A stretch of 64,000 bases of DNA from Flagellimonas allohymeniacidonis (lineage in GTDB: Bacteria; Bacteroidota; Bacteroidia; Flavobacteriales; Flavobacteriaceae): the NCBI RefSeq assembly GCF_004296335.1, contig NZ_SGIU01000001.1, positions 1,465,290-1,529,289 of the forward strand. The letters run 5' to 3'. The notes under the pieces are model-generated. The model ran no database searches and had not been told where the DNA came from. It saw nothing but the letters and a program-made list of their open reading frames with translations. Made by a program: the position numbers and the translations under genes. The stretch's first letter is position 1; each line of letters begins with the position of its first letter. Below are positions 43,254-53,986 of this stretch, piece after piece.

Positions 43254-44729
43254 ATGCAAAAAATCAATGTAAAACCAGGCGCTAAGATTGAGGATTACAA
43301 AGCCTACGGTTCTTTATATTCCTCGGTTTTGGATTTTTTGGAACAATCAAAAAATTCGTTGCAAGCTATCCAGGGCTGTACGATTTGGATGATCAATTCT
43401 ACAGCCATTGGTGGTGGTGTGGCGGAAATGTTACCCAGTCAAATGAGAATACTTAGGGAATTGGGCGCATCCATTGAATGGTTGGTCATTGAAGCCAAGG
43501 AGGAAGCCTTTTTCGATTTAACCAAGCGCATGCACAATGCAATACATGGAAGTGGTGACGGGAAATTTTCCGAAGCTGATCGGGAGATTTATGAATCCGT
43601 TAACCGTCAAAACCTTTCTAAAGCTTTGCAACTTATAAAAGATGGGGATATCGTCGTGGTGCATGACCCCCAGCCCATGCCTTTGGCAGCTATGATCAAA
43701 AAAGAAAGAAATGTCCCTATAATTTGGCGATGCCATATTGGTCTTGAGGAAGATACGGAAGTTACCGACGCAGTCTGGAATTTTCTAAGTCCCTATACGG
43801 ACGATTACGACCATTTCATTTTTAGTTTACCCTCCTATGTTCCCAAATCATTGAAAAAAAAGACGTCAATAATTCCACCCGCCATTGATCCCTTGAGCCA
43901 TAAAAACAGGGCGCTGCAATTGCACAAATGCATCGGGATTCTATATCAATCCGGTATTTTGGACGAACACAAGGCTATTTTGTACCACCGATATAACCAC
44001 TTGGTGAGAAGAATCTTGCCCGATGGTTCCTTCGGAGAAGTCAATGCCCAGGAAGATTTAAATTTTTTATACCGTCCCATCGTCACCGAAATATCAAGAT
44101 GGGATAGACTAAAGGGTTTCAAAGAGCTGATGCAGGCGTTCATCAAAATGAAGCATGACAATCGAAAGTTTGGTGACCCGGATAGCTTGGAATACAAACG
44201 GATTGAAATGACACTTTTAATTTTGGGTGGTCCTGACCCAGCTTTTGTTTCCGATGATCCTGAAGGGCAAATGGTGTTGAAGGAACTTACGGAACAATAT
44301 CAAGCCGCGGACCCAAGTATGCAAAATAGCATTGCCATTCTTTTGCTACCCTTGGACAATCCGAAGGAAAATGCTTTGATCGTAAATGCTTTGCAACGGT
44401 CTTCCAGTATTGTGGTTCAAAACTCCATTCAAGAGGGATTTGGACTGACCGCCACCGAAGCCATGTGGAAGCGAAAACCTGTATTGGTATCGGGTGCTGC
44501 CGGATTGAAATATCAAGTAGAGCATAACAAAACAGGAAAGATAAACGAGGACCCAACCGATATAGCAAGTTTGTCAAAAGCATTGGTCTACATGCTCAAC
44601 CATCCGAAAGAGCGTGACAAATGGGGTTTTAATGGACAGTCCAGGGTCATCCAAAACTTTACGCTCTTCAGCCAGCTAATTTCGTGGCTGGATGTCTTTG
44701 CTAGAATAAAAACCACAGTTCACATATGA
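43254..44729 (+). CDS. GT4 glycosyltransferase, trehalose synthase TreT-like
   Basis: The 491-residue protein has two Rossmann domains of the GT-B fold. GGGVAEML at 53-60 and IIWRCHIGLE near residue 160 are typical of TreT-type trehalose glycosyltransferring synthases. The EX7E motif of GT4 enzymes is Glu394 to Glu402 in EGFGLTATEAMWKRKP. TreT joins an NDP-glucose donor to glucose to give trehalose. The acceptor in this organism is inferred. The next gene starts inside its stop codon (ATGA overlap, 44726-44729). Confidence 0.85.
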   Translation: MQKINVKPGAKIEDYKAYGSLYSSVLDFLEQSKNSLQAIQGCTIWMINSTAIGGGVAEMLPSQMRILRELGASIEWLVIEAKEEAFFDLTKRMHNAIHGSGDGKFSEADREIYESVNRQNLSKALQLIKDGDIVVVHDPQPMPLAAMIKKERNVPIIWRCHIGLEEDTEVTDAVWNFLSPYTDDYDHFIFSLPSYVPKSLKKKTSIIPPAIDPLSHKNRALQLHKCIGILYQSGILDEHKAILYHRYNHLVRRILPDGSFGEVNAQEDLNFLYRPIVTEISRWDRLKGFKELMQAFIKMKHDNRKFGDPDSLEYKRIEMTLLILGGPDPAFVSDDPEGQMVLKELTEQYQAADPSMQNSIAILLLPLDNPKENALIVNALQRSSSIVVQNSIQEGFGLTATEAMWKRKPVLVSGAAGLKYQVEHNKTGKINEDPTDIASLSKALVYMLNHPKERDKWGFNGQSRVIQNFTLFSQLISWLDVFARIKTTVHI

Positions 44730-45049
44730 GAGAGGAAACTCTAAAAGTATATGATGCATTGATTGCAGCCAATCCTAATTTTGAGCGCAAGGGAAAAACA
44801 ATGCCTTATACCTCGGCCAACGGGTATATGTTTTCTCAGGTAAATAAGGCTGGAGAATTGGGAATACGCCTATCGAAGGCCGATACCGAAGAATTCGATG
44901 CCAAATACGGGGCAGAGCCCTTTTTATCTTACGGGTCCAAAATGCGCGAATATGTACTCATTCCAAAAGAATTGTTGGCCGATAAGGAGACCCTAGAGTA
45001 TTTTCTTCAGAAAGGGTACGAGCATGTGATGTCGCTTCCTCCTAAATAA
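44726..45049 (+). CDS. TfoX/Sxy N-terminal-domain-like protein, 107 aa
   Basis: The small protein resembles the TfoX N-terminal domain by the pattern GKTMPYTSANGYMFSQVNKAGE and a C-terminal helix YFLQKGYEHVMSLPPK. Stand-alone domains of this kind are common and have no proven function; Sxy/TfoX itself activates competence genes in gammaproteobacteria. It overlaps the TreT-like gene by 4 bp and is followed 10 bp later by the HEAT gene, so all three are likely one operon. The family call is tentative. Confidence 0.7.
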   Translation: MREETLKVYDALIAANPNFERKGKTMPYTSANGYMFSQVNKAGELGIRLSKADTEEFDAKYGAEPFLSYGSKMREYVLIPKELLADKETLEYFLQKGYEHVMSLPPK

Positions 45050-45059
45050 CCCTTTCGGT

Positions 45060-45830
45060 ATGGGCTTTTATGATTTATCAAAGGACGAACGGGCACAGCT
45101 GGTTCAAAAAATCGACTCCGCCATTTTAAAGGGACTAAAAGACGGAGATTCTAAAACACTCCTTCCCTATTTTGAAGACTCGGATACCTACATTCGAAAA
45201 GCTGCTTATTTAGCTATTGGAAAAGTTTACAAGGCGAAAAAAGTGGCCCCCTTAAAAATTATTTCTGTTTTAAAAAGTCTTATGGAATCCGATTCGGAAA
45301 AAGTAAGACAAACTACGGTCAATGCCGCTGGTGAAATTGGTAAAACCGACTTTCCCCTAGTCCAAACCTTTTTTGAAAGAGAGCTCTTCGATGTGCATCA
45401 CTCGGTAAGAAACGCTGTGATTGGTTCGATTAAAAAAATGGGTGAAAAAAACCCTCAGCCGGTCTTAGGTTGGGCCAAGACCTATCTACATCATCCCAAC
45501 AAAGAAATTCGGAGAGAAATATGCCATGGTATTGAGCTCAGAGGGCGTACACATCCTCAAGATATACTCCCATTATTAAAAGAACTACAACACGACCCTA
45601 CTGCAAGGGTACGAAACACCCTGATTCATGTTCTTGGTCAGATTGCCTATAAAAAGGGGTGTTTAAAGACCGTAGTGAATGAACTTAACCATTGGGAAAA
45701 CAAGGAGCTAGTGGAAAAAGCGCTGGATGAAATTGTTGATGTACACCATCGCTACAAAAATTTTGCGGTTCTATCACAAGAAGAGGTCATGGTATTTATT
45801 GATCAGCACTATATGAAAAGACCAGATTAA
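45060..45830 (+). CDS. HEAT-repeat protein
   Basis: The 256-residue protein is all helix and built from about five HEAT-like units, such as DSDTYIRKAAYLAIGKVY, SDSEKVRQTTVNAAGEIGK and DPTARVRNTLIHVLGQIA. No signal peptide is present, so it is cytoplasmic. Such scaffolds bind proteins or, in the AlkD relatives, DNA; the aromatic residues of AlkD are not obvious here. It follows the TfoX-like gene by 10 bp. Confidence 0.85.
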   Translation: MGFYDLSKDERAQLVQKIDSAILKGLKDGDSKTLLPYFEDSDTYIRKAAYLAIGKVYKAKKVAPLKIISVLKSLMESDSEKVRQTTVNAAGEIGKTDFPLVQTFFERELFDVHHSVRNAVIGSIKKMGEKNPQPVLGWAKTYLHHPNKEIRREICHGIELRGRTHPQDILPLLKELQHDPTARVRNTLIHVLGQIAYKKGCLKTVVNELNHWENKELVEKALDEIVDVHHRYKNFAVLSQEEVMVFIDQHYMKRPD

Positions 45831-45852
45831 AAAGTCCAAAGAACAGACAATA

Positions 45853-45880
45853 AAAAAGCCACTCTTTAGAGTGGCTTTTT
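45853..45880. terminator. Bidirectional terminator between the HEAT gene and secDF
   Basis: AAAAAGCCACTCT (45853-45865) pairs with AGAGTGGCTTTTT (45868-45880). Confidence 0.85.
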
Positions 45881-45902
45881 TATATCATTGGTTTGCATTT
45901 TC

Positions 45903-48869
45903 TCAGGCTGTGGCCAAAGAACCGATTTTCTTTCTTAACGCGTCAAACATAATTGGTGTTGCAATGAATACCGATGAATAGGTACCCACAAGAACCCCAA
46001 CAATCATTGCAAACATAAAGCCTCGAAGGCTCTCACCACCAAATACAAAGATGGCCAAAAGTACAATCAATGTGGTTAGGGAGGTGTTCAAGGTACGACT
46101 CAATGTACTGTTCAATGCTTGATTGATATTTTCCCCATTTTTCCATCCCTTAAGGTTCACAATCTCACGAATACGGTCAAAAACAACCACAGTATCGTTC
46201 AATGAATAACCGATAACCGTAAGGATAGCCGCTATGAACGCTTGATCAATTTCCATGTTGAATGGCATTATTTTCCCTGTAAGCGAAAAGATGCCCAATA
46301 CAATCATTACATCATGGAATACCGCGATTACGGCCCCCAATGAGAATTGCCATCTTCTAAATCGGAATAGGATGTAGAGGAATACTACCGCCAACGAACC
46401 TATGATGGCCAAAAAGGCATTTTTCTTAATGTCGTCTGCGATGGTAGGTCCTACTTTAACAGATTGTAAAATACCTAATGACTTCTCAGAAGCACCCACT
46501 GTAAAGTCTTCAAAGGTGGTACCGTCAGGTAAATACTTTTGAAGTGAAGTATAGAGTTTGTTTTGAATTTCCGTATCAACCTCAATGCCCTCAACATCTA
46601 CTTTATAAGGTGTGGTCACCTTAATTTGGTTTGCTTCCCCAAAGGTTTTTACATTGGTTCCACTACCAAACACCGTATTCAATTCGGAGGCAATTTCTGA
46701 TGGGTTCACCGCTCGTTCGAAACGGATTTGATATGAACGTCCTCCAACAAAATCAACACCTTGTTGTAATCCTGTGGTAAATAAGGAGAATGCACCAACA
46801 CCAACCAAAATAAACGAAACGACATAGGCAATCTTGCGTTTTCCCAAGAAATTGATGCTCATATTCTTGAACAGGTTCTTGGTAATCGATGTAGAAAATT
46901 CCAAGCTTCGCCCCTTTTTAGCAATGTAGGTATCCACCATCAAACGCGTGATGAAAATCGCTGTGAACAAAGAGGTGACAATACCAATCAACAAGGTAGT
47001 CGCGAATCCTTTTATGGGTCCTGAACCGAAGATAAATAAGATAATGGCCGTCAAGCCAGTAGTAATATTTGCATCCAAAATGGAAGATAACGCATTACTG
47101 AAACCATCTGCAACCGCCTGCGCTTTCCCTTTACCTCGGGCCAATTCTTCCTTAATTCTTTCAAATATCAGTACGTTGGCATCAACCGACATACCAATGG
47201 TCAGTACAATACCTGCAATACCTGGCAAGGTAAGCACTGCACCTAGACTAGTAAGAACACCGAAAATCAATACAATATTGAACGTTAAGGCGATGTCAGC
47301 GAAGATACCGGCCTTACCATAATAGAAAATCATCCACACCAGCACGAAGGCCATAGCTATCATGAAGGACATAAACCCACTATCGATGGCCTCTTGCCCT
47401 AAAGAAGGTCCAACGACTTCCGACTGAATGATTTCGGCCGAAGCGGGTAATTTACCTGCACGAAGTACGTTGGCAATATCCTTGGTTTCGTTTACGGTGA
47501 ACGTTCCTGTAATTTCCGAGCGTCCTCCTGAAATAGGTCCAGAGGAAACCCCAGGAGCCGTGTATACCTTATTATCCAGAACAATGGCAATCCCTGTTTG
47601 GTTGTTATAGGCGTCCCCTGTCAATTTTTCCCACTCTTTTGCACCTCTGGTGTTCATGGTCATGCTCACAGCAGCTTTGTTGAACTGATCAAAAGTATCC
47701 TGGGCATCAGAGACCACATCACCACTAATTCTTGGGACTCCGTCTCTATTGGATTTCAGGGCATATAGCTCAACAACTTCAACATCTTTTGCTGGTCTTT
47801 CCCAAAGAAACTTGGTAAACTGAACGTCATTCGGCAACAACCTTCTTATTTGAGGCATACGAAGATATCCTCCTACCTCAGCAGTATCGGTAACCAAAGC
47901 TCTTGCTATGGCGTGGCTGCCAGGATTGGCCGGAATCAATTTGCTCAACAAAGGGTTCACCTCGGGAGCCAGATCCAAAGAATCTTGGGCGACATCAGAT
48001 AGCAAAGAATCAATTTCTGACTCTGGCTTTGCTACTTCCTCTTCCTTCTCTTCGGGTTCTAAAATCTCTTTGAGTCTTTCATTGGCGTTTACAAAGAATG
48101 CTCCTAAACTTTGGCTACTTTGAGGGTAGGTTTCCCAGAATTCCAATTGCGCCGTGCTGGAAAGCAACTCTTGCGCCCTTGCAATGTCTCGTGCTCCAGG
48201 CAACTCAACCAAAATGCGGCCAGAGTTTCCTTCCCGCTGAATGTTGGGTTGGGTCACCCCGAAACCATCAATACGTTCACGAAGTACTTCAAAGGCTGAA
48301 ACAATGGACTCATCAATTTTTCTTCGGATGATTGGTTTAACCTGATCATCGGTCATTTGAAAATTAATGTCGTCGCTAAGACCCTTGTTGGCGAAAATAT
48401 CAGGTGATGCCAATTTAGCATCCCCCTTTACATTGTCGAAAGCTTCAAAAAAGAGTTCGATGTATGTGTTATCACTGCTTTTCGATGCTTCATCGGCATC
48501 GGCAATAGCCTTGTTGAAGATTGGATTTTTGGTATTGTTGGCCAATCCCTTCAGAATATCTTTAACAGAAATCTGAAGCGTTACATTGATTCCTCCTTTA
48601 AGGTCAAGACCTTTATTCAGTTCCTTTGTCTTGGCATCCTCGTAACTCGTAAACCCTAGAACAGAGGCTGGGCCAATAGAATCCAAATACGATGCTTCTA
48701 AAGCCTCACGCTTTGCCACATAATCTTCCTCAGCTTCCGAAATTTGGTTGACAGCATAGGTCTCAGCATCCTTTTCCAACTTACTAGTGATGAAAGTAAA
48801 GGAGAGCTGATAAATGCTCACAACTCCAAAAAGGATCGCGAAAAGCCTTATAAGTCCTTTATTTTGCAT
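45903..48869 (-). CDS. secDF: Fused protein translocase subunit SecDF
   Basis: The 988-residue fusion joins SecD and SecF, which use the proton motive force to pull proteins through SecYEG. The SecD part has an N-terminal TM and the conserved GLDLKGGINVTLQISV near residue 87. Large periplasmic domains follow, including ISGGRSEITG, and then the TM block with GIVLTIGMSVDANVLIFERI. The SecF part begins around residue 655 (MSINFLGKRKIAYVVSFILV) and carries GVDFVGGRSYQIRF and the second TM block with TVIGYSLNDTVVVFDRIREI. Fused SecDF is usual in Bacteroidota. The promoter and an inverted repeat lie at 48908-48953. Confidence 0.96.
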   Translation of the reverse strand: MQNKGLIRLFAILFGVVSIYQLSFTFITSKLEKDAETYAVNQISEAEEDYVAKREALEASYLDSIGPASVLGFTSYEDAKTKELNKGLDLKGGINVTLQISVKDILKGLANNTKNPIFNKAIADADEASKSSDNTYIELFFEAFDNVKGDAKLASPDIFANKGLSDDINFQMTDDQVKPIIRRKIDESIVSAFEVLRERIDGFGVTQPNIQREGNSGRILVELPGARDIARAQELLSSTAQLEFWETYPQSSQSLGAFFVNANERLKEILEPEEKEEEVAKPESEIDSLLSDVAQDSLDLAPEVNPLLSKLIPANPGSHAIARALVTDTAEVGGYLRMPQIRRLLPNDVQFTKFLWERPAKDVEVVELYALKSNRDGVPRISGDVVSDAQDTFDQFNKAAVSMTMNTRGAKEWEKLTGDAYNNQTGIAIVLDNKVYTAPGVSSGPISGGRSEITGTFTVNETKDIANVLRAGKLPASAEIIQSEVVGPSLGQEAIDSGFMSFMIAMAFVLVWMIFYYGKAGIFADIALTFNIVLIFGVLTSLGAVLTLPGIAGIVLTIGMSVDANVLIFERIKEELARGKGKAQAVADGFSNALSSILDANITTGLTAIILFIFGSGPIKGFATTLLIGIVTSLFTAIFITRLMVDTYIAKKGRSLEFSTSITKNLFKNMSINFLGKRKIAYVVSFILVGVGAFSLFTTGLQQGVDFVGGRSYQIRFERAVNPSEIASELNTVFGSGTNVKTFGEANQIKVTTPYKVDVEGIEVDTEIQNKLYTSLQKYLPDGTTFEDFTVGASEKSLGILQSVKVGPTIADDIKKNAFLAIIGSLAVVFLYILFRFRRWQFSLGAVIAVFHDVMIVLGIFSLTGKIMPFNMEIDQAFIAAILTVIGYSLNDTVVVFDRIREIVNLKGWKNGENINQALNSTLSRTLNTSLTTLIVLLAIFVFGGESLRGFMFAMIVGVLVGTYSSVFIATPIMFDALRKKIGSLATA

Positions 48870-48907
48870 TGATTATTAAAATTTTAGAAGTTTTCTTAAA
48901 CAGCGTG

Positions 48908-48938
48908 CAAATATATCATTTCCCTTAAGATTTGCCAA
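48908..48938 (-). promoter_or_regulatory. Promoter of secDF
   Basis: On the minus strand TTGG (48935-48938) and TATATTTG (48908-48915) are separated by 19 bp, a good TTTG/TAnnTTTG-type promoter. Transcription would start near 48900, about 30 nt before the ATG. Confidence 0.6.
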
Positions 48939-48953
48939 TAGAATTTAAGGGAA
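48920..48953 (-). repeat. Inverted repeat TTCCCTTAA/TTAAGGGAA over the secDF promoter
   Basis: Perfect 9-bp arms lie at 48920-48928 and 48945-48953, 16 bp apart. One is in the promoter spacer and one just upstream of the -33 box. This is operator-like. Confidence 0.5.
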
Positions 48954-48990
48954 TTGCAAGGCCGAGAATGGCATATACTGTTAAAAAAGG

Positions 48991-49067
48991 ATTGTCATTT
49001 CGAACCTTTATAATAAGAAATCTCAGGAAACACACATCAGATTTCTCGCTTTGCTCGAAATGACAAT
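48991..49067. repeat. REP-like palindromic element (77 bp)
   Basis: The outer arms ATTGTCATTTCGA (48991-49003) and TCGAAATGACAAT (49055-49067) match perfectly. An inner pair, AGAAATCT (49016-49023) and AGATTTCT (49039-49046), forms a second stem. GTCATTTCGA with AGAAATCT is a pattern I recall from dispersed intergenic repeats in flavobacterial genomes. No other copy was seen in this window. Confidence 0.55.
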
Positions 49068-49087
49068 CGCTATAAGCTTGTCAGGTA

Positions 49088-50014
49088 CTACACCTGAAGC
49101 AATGTATTGGTTTTGGACACCCCTTCGGCACTTTCTTGCATTTTGGCCTTTTCAGCGTCACTTAACTCGATTTCCACAATTTTCTCGATACCATTTTTCC
49201 CCAAAAGAACAGGAACTCCGATACAGATATCGTTCAAATTGTACTCCCCTTCCAAATATGCAGAGCAAGGGAACATCTTTTTTTGATCACAAGCAATGGC
49301 CTGAACCAAGCTTGAAACTGCAGCTCCAGGAGCATACCACGCGCTGGTACCAAGCAACTTGGTCAAGGTGGCACCACCAACTTTGGTGTCTTCAACTACT
49401 TGCTTCATTCTATCATCAGAAAGAAATTCAGATACCTTCACACTATTTCTGGCAGCATGGCTGATCAAAGGCACCATACCTTTGTCGCTATGACCACCGA
49501 TTACCATTCCATCAATATCAGAGATGGGGGCATCCAATGCCTCCGCCAATCGATATTTAAATCGGGCACTGTCCAAGGCGCCTCCCATACCGATGATTCG
49601 ATTTTTTGGTAAGTCCGTAGTTTTATGAACAAGGTACGTCATGGTGTCCATTGGATTACTTACCACGATCATTGTAGTGTTAGGGGAGTGTTCAAGCAAA
49701 CTACTGGCCACTGATTTCACAATACCCGCATTTATTCCAATTAATTCTTCTCGGGTCATCCCAGGTTTTCTAGGGATTCCCGATGTTATTACCGTAATAT
49801 CACTGTTTGCAGTTTTTGAATAATCTCCCGTTGTGCCGGTGATTTTGGTATCAAATCCATTCAAGGAGGCGGTCTGCATCAAATCCATTGCTTTTCCTTC
49901 AGCATACCCCTCTTTGATATCCAACAAAACGACTTCAGACGCAAAGTTTTTCATTGCGATATATTCGGCGCAGCTTGCCCCAACGGCTCCTGCTCCAACT
50001 ACGGTAACTTTCAT
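49088..50014 (-). CDS. mdh: Malate dehydrogenase
   Basis: The NAD-dependent enzyme interconverts malate and oxaloacetate in the TCA cycle. The frame opens at 50041, but the ATG at 50012-50014 (308 aa) begins MKVTVVGAGAVGASCAEY, the normal start, and a -7 box lies at 50041-50048. The Rossmann loop GAGAVG and the substrate arginines in SGIPRKPGMTREEL are visible. SNPMDTMTYLV and the catalytic His region GGHSDKGMVPLISHA are also seen. The length fits the LDH-like malate dehydrogenases found in Bacteroidota. Confidence 0.96.
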   Translation of the reverse strand: MKVTVVGAGAVGASCAEYIAMKNFASEVVLLDIKEGYAEGKAMDLMQTASLNGFDTKITGTTGDYSKTANSDITVITSGIPRKPGMTREELIGINAGIVKSVASSLLEHSPNTTMIVVSNPMDTMTYLVHKTTDLPKNRIIGMGGALDSARFKYRLAEALDAPISDIDGMVIGGHSDKGMVPLISHAARNSVKVSEFLSDDRMKQVVEDTKVGGATLTKLLGTSAWYAPGAAVSSLVQAIACDQKKMFPCSAYLEGEYNLNDICIGVPVLLGKNGIEKIVEIELSDAEKAKMQESAEGVSKTNTLLQV

Positions 50015-50040
50015 AGAATTTCGATTTAAATTTAACGGCA

Positions 50041-50048
50041 CAAAAATA
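50041..50048 (-). promoter_or_regulatory. -7 promoter box of mdh
   Basis: The minus strand reads TATTTTTG, a full TAnnTTTG match 27 bp before the chosen mdh ATG. It covers the alternative upstream start codon, which argues against the longer protein. Confidence 0.5.
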
Positions 50049-50100
50049 CGCTATTTAAGACAGAAAAAAGCTGATAATTATCCTCTTTCAATCCTTTATT

Positions 50101-50118
50101 CATGTTCCCGGAAACATG
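50101..50118. repeat. 18-bp imperfect palindrome CATGTT...AACATG
   Basis: CATGTTCCCGGAAACATG has 8 of 9 pairs and lies in the 248-bp divergent spacer between mdh and the small lipoprotein gene. It may be an operator; nothing else supports this. Confidence 0.35.
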
Positions 50119-50262
50119 TAGGGGAAATCTTGGTTCTGTTAAGAAATTGTGCAGTTCATCGAGTAAATTACTGCATCTGTAGCAAATAGTGATTCTCTCA
50201 ACAATACTTCCCTCAATTTCTACGTTGTCATAGTCCCAAATCCTACTTAATGCACTTGACCT

Positions 50263-50634
50263 ATGAAGAAGCTCTTTTCATTATTGGCCATTGTATCCAT
50301 AATAGCGGTAAGTAACTGTACCGATATTCCAGAGAACAACGATCCCATATTAGGGGTCTGGGTACGAGCAACAGCAGGCGCTGAAGAGGCCAAATCAAAT
50401 AATATTACCAAAGAGGAATGGATTTTCAATGATGTCTTTTTAGGAAGGTATCAGAGTTATTCCGGTTCAGATCTTGTTTTTTACACAGATTTCAAATGGT
50501 CTGAGGAAAATGGAACATACACCATTATCTACTCAGGAACCAACATTGAAACTGTTACTGTAAGTTTGGAAGAAGCCAATTCACCCGAGACTTTGGCTCT
50601 CCAAAATGGAGATATTTTCGCTACCCGAGATTAG
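50263..50634 (+). CDS. Small hypothetical lipoprotein, 123 aa
   Basis: The protein has a lipoprotein-like signal (IIAVSNC, about Cys19). A beta-rich domain follows, with the opening ILGVWVRATAGAEE and paired strands such as EEWIFNDVFLGRYQSYSG and GTYTIIYSGTNIETVTVS. The layout recalls small lipocalin-like exported domains that begin 'GxW', but I do not assign a family. A strong terminator follows. The function is unknown. Confidence 0.7.
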   Translation: MKKLFSLLAIVSIIAVSNCTDIPENNDPILGVWVRATAGAEEAKSNNITKEEWIFNDVFLGRYQSYSGSDLVFYTDFKWSEENGTYTIIYSGTNIETVTVSLEEANSPETLALQNGDIFATRD

Positions 50635-50659
50635 CGGAAATTGCACTTATGAAAATAGG

Positions 50660-50682
50660 ACGCCCGGTCATTGGCCGGGCGT
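50660..50682. terminator. Terminator between convergent genes
   Basis: ACGCCCGG (50660-50667) pairs with CCGGGCGT (50675-50682), followed by TCTTTATT. It lies between the small lipoprotein and the convergent outer-membrane protein gene. Confidence 0.75.
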
Positions 50683-50709
50683 TCTTTATTGTTGATGGAT
50701 AAGTTTCTA

Positions 50710-51723
50710 TTATCTGAAGCCAAAATTCAAACCAAAAGTGAAAGTGCTGAACTCAGCAATATTATAGTCAGCATTGATTCTAAAGAACCCTAATTTAAGT
50801 TTGGTTCCAATATTACCCACAACACCACTAACATTGTTTGTAATCAAAAATGGATCTTCGTAGGTGGTTTGAAAGGGACCTGAGGTCACCACATAGGTTC
50901 CTAAGATATCCGTATCCGATTTTCCAGTAATGTATCCCAATCCCCCATAAAAGTTGATAACCGGGAGTTTGGTGGAAACCACGGCGCTAAAATTCCATGA
51001 ACTGAACTTTGCATCAATGCGCTGATTTTCACCTGCAATTACATCAGTATCGGTAAAATCATATTCACCACTCAATCGGGTATATCCAATTACTGCAGAA
51101 ATAGCCACTGGAAGAATTTTATCAGCCGGAAGGTGTTTTGTAAAGTCGTGTTGTACACCAAATCCATATAAGCCAATTTTTACATCGTCCGTATCTATTT
51201 TTGGAAGGAACCGGGCTTTGACTTCCGTTCCCTTAATTAATCCTACACTGGCTTGAATGTACCCAGAGGGCACAAAGTTCAAGTCTTCAGACGCGAGACC
51301 AGAAGGCAATTCAAAATCTGCCCGGACCGAGGTTCCATTTACATCCGCTTCCACAAACACGTCTACGCCTTCAATATCTCCCAATGCAGTGGAAACCTGT
51401 CGGGAAGTACTTCCGTCTGCAAACTGTAGGTTTTCATAATCAGCAGTATCCAAGGTGAAGGACTTTTTGTCATCTTTGTTTTTGAATCCCGTGAGATTTC
51501 CCACAATTGATATTTCAAACCCTCCTAGGGGTTTTGCATCAGCTGAATTATACCAGCCATTGGAAATGCTATATACTCCAGCTTCGGTAACTGGCGCCAG
51601 ATAACTGGTAGTGTATCTTTCCGCATCGTTGAGGCCCGCGGCCAACAAATCATTTAAATTGGATTGTGCCATTCCTAGGGAAAAACTGCACAATACAAGA
51701 ATCAAGACTATTCTTTTCATCAT
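50710..51723 (-). CDS. Outer-membrane beta-barrel protein, possibly DUF6588
   Basis: The 337-residue protein has a signal peptide (MMKRIVLILVLCSFSLGMAQ; a second Met gives a possible start 3 bp later). The body alternates polar and hydrophobic residues as in a barrel and ends in phenylalanine and arginine (FGLNFGFR). The early segment YSISNGWYNSADAKPLGGFE reminds me of the Bacteroidota family DUF6588; that is from memory. It lies 68 bp downstream of gyrB on the same strand but behind a terminator. Confidence 0.75.
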   Translation of the reverse strand: MMKRIVLILVLCSFSLGMAQSNLNDLLAAGLNDAERYTTSYLAPVTEAGVYSISNGWYNSADAKPLGGFEISIVGNLTGFKNKDDKKSFTLDTADYENLQFADGSTSRQVSTALGDIEGVDVFVEADVNGTSVRADFELPSGLASEDLNFVPSGYIQASVGLIKGTEVKARFLPKIDTDDVKIGLYGFGVQHDFTKHLPADKILPVAISAVIGYTRLSGEYDFTDTDVIAGENQRIDAKFSSWNFSAVVSTKLPVINFYGGLGYITGKSDTDILGTYVVTSGPFQTTYEDPFLITNNVSGVVGNIGTKLKLGFFRINADYNIAEFSTFTFGLNFGFR

Positions 51724-51747
51724 GTAAAAGTTTTCCTAAAGCTAAAA

Positions 51748-51770
51748 AACTCGCCTTGTAAGGGCGAGTT
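51748..51770 (-). terminator. Terminator of gyrB
   Basis: On the minus strand AACTCGCC, a 7-nt loop and GGCGAGTT are followed by a T-run. It is 21 bp after the gyrB stop. Confidence 0.75.
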
Positions 51771-51791
51771 TTTGTTGTGAAATGGTACTAA

Positions 51792-53744
<1,953 letters not shown>

Positions 53745-53769
53745 TTAATTTTGAAAATTTCAAATCCTA

Positions 53770-53777
53770 CAAATATA
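53770..53777 (-). promoter_or_regulatory. -7 promoter box of gyrB
   Basis: The minus strand reads TATATTTG, a full TAnnTTTG match 37 bp before the gyrB ATG. The -33 element is poor. Confidence 0.45.
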
Positions 53778-53896
53778 AGAAATACCCAGTAAAAATGGGC
53801 TATAAGGCTATATTGAACCTTTGAAGTTATCAACAAGATTTTGTGGAAAACCAAGGAAAAATCCTTAGTTGGGTTATTAATGGGCAAGGAACACAA

Positions 53897-53920
53897 AAAA
53901 CCCCTTTAAAAAGGGGCTTT
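53897..53920 (-). terminator. Terminator of asnB
   Basis: On the minus strand GCCCCTT and AAGGGG form a G/C stem with A/T flanks, followed by TTTTTTGTG. It lies 66 bp after the asnB stop. Confidence 0.65.
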
Positions 53921-53986
53921 TCTGACTAATTTAAAACGAATCATACCGTTTGCACACGGTATTGATAATGACTCCAATAGGTTGAC

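Noticed and set aside
46948..47322. 124-codon antisense frame inside secDF
   Set aside because: SecDF motifs cover the same bases on the other strand. The product is a shadow of hydrophobic codons.
53827..53850. Two DnaA-box-like sequences (TTATCAACA and TTTTCCACA on the minus strand) upstream of gyrB, a possible replication origin
   Set aside because: Only two boxes, one with a mismatch; no dnaA gene and no clustered AT-rich unwinding region. A whole-genome GC-skew plot would decide.
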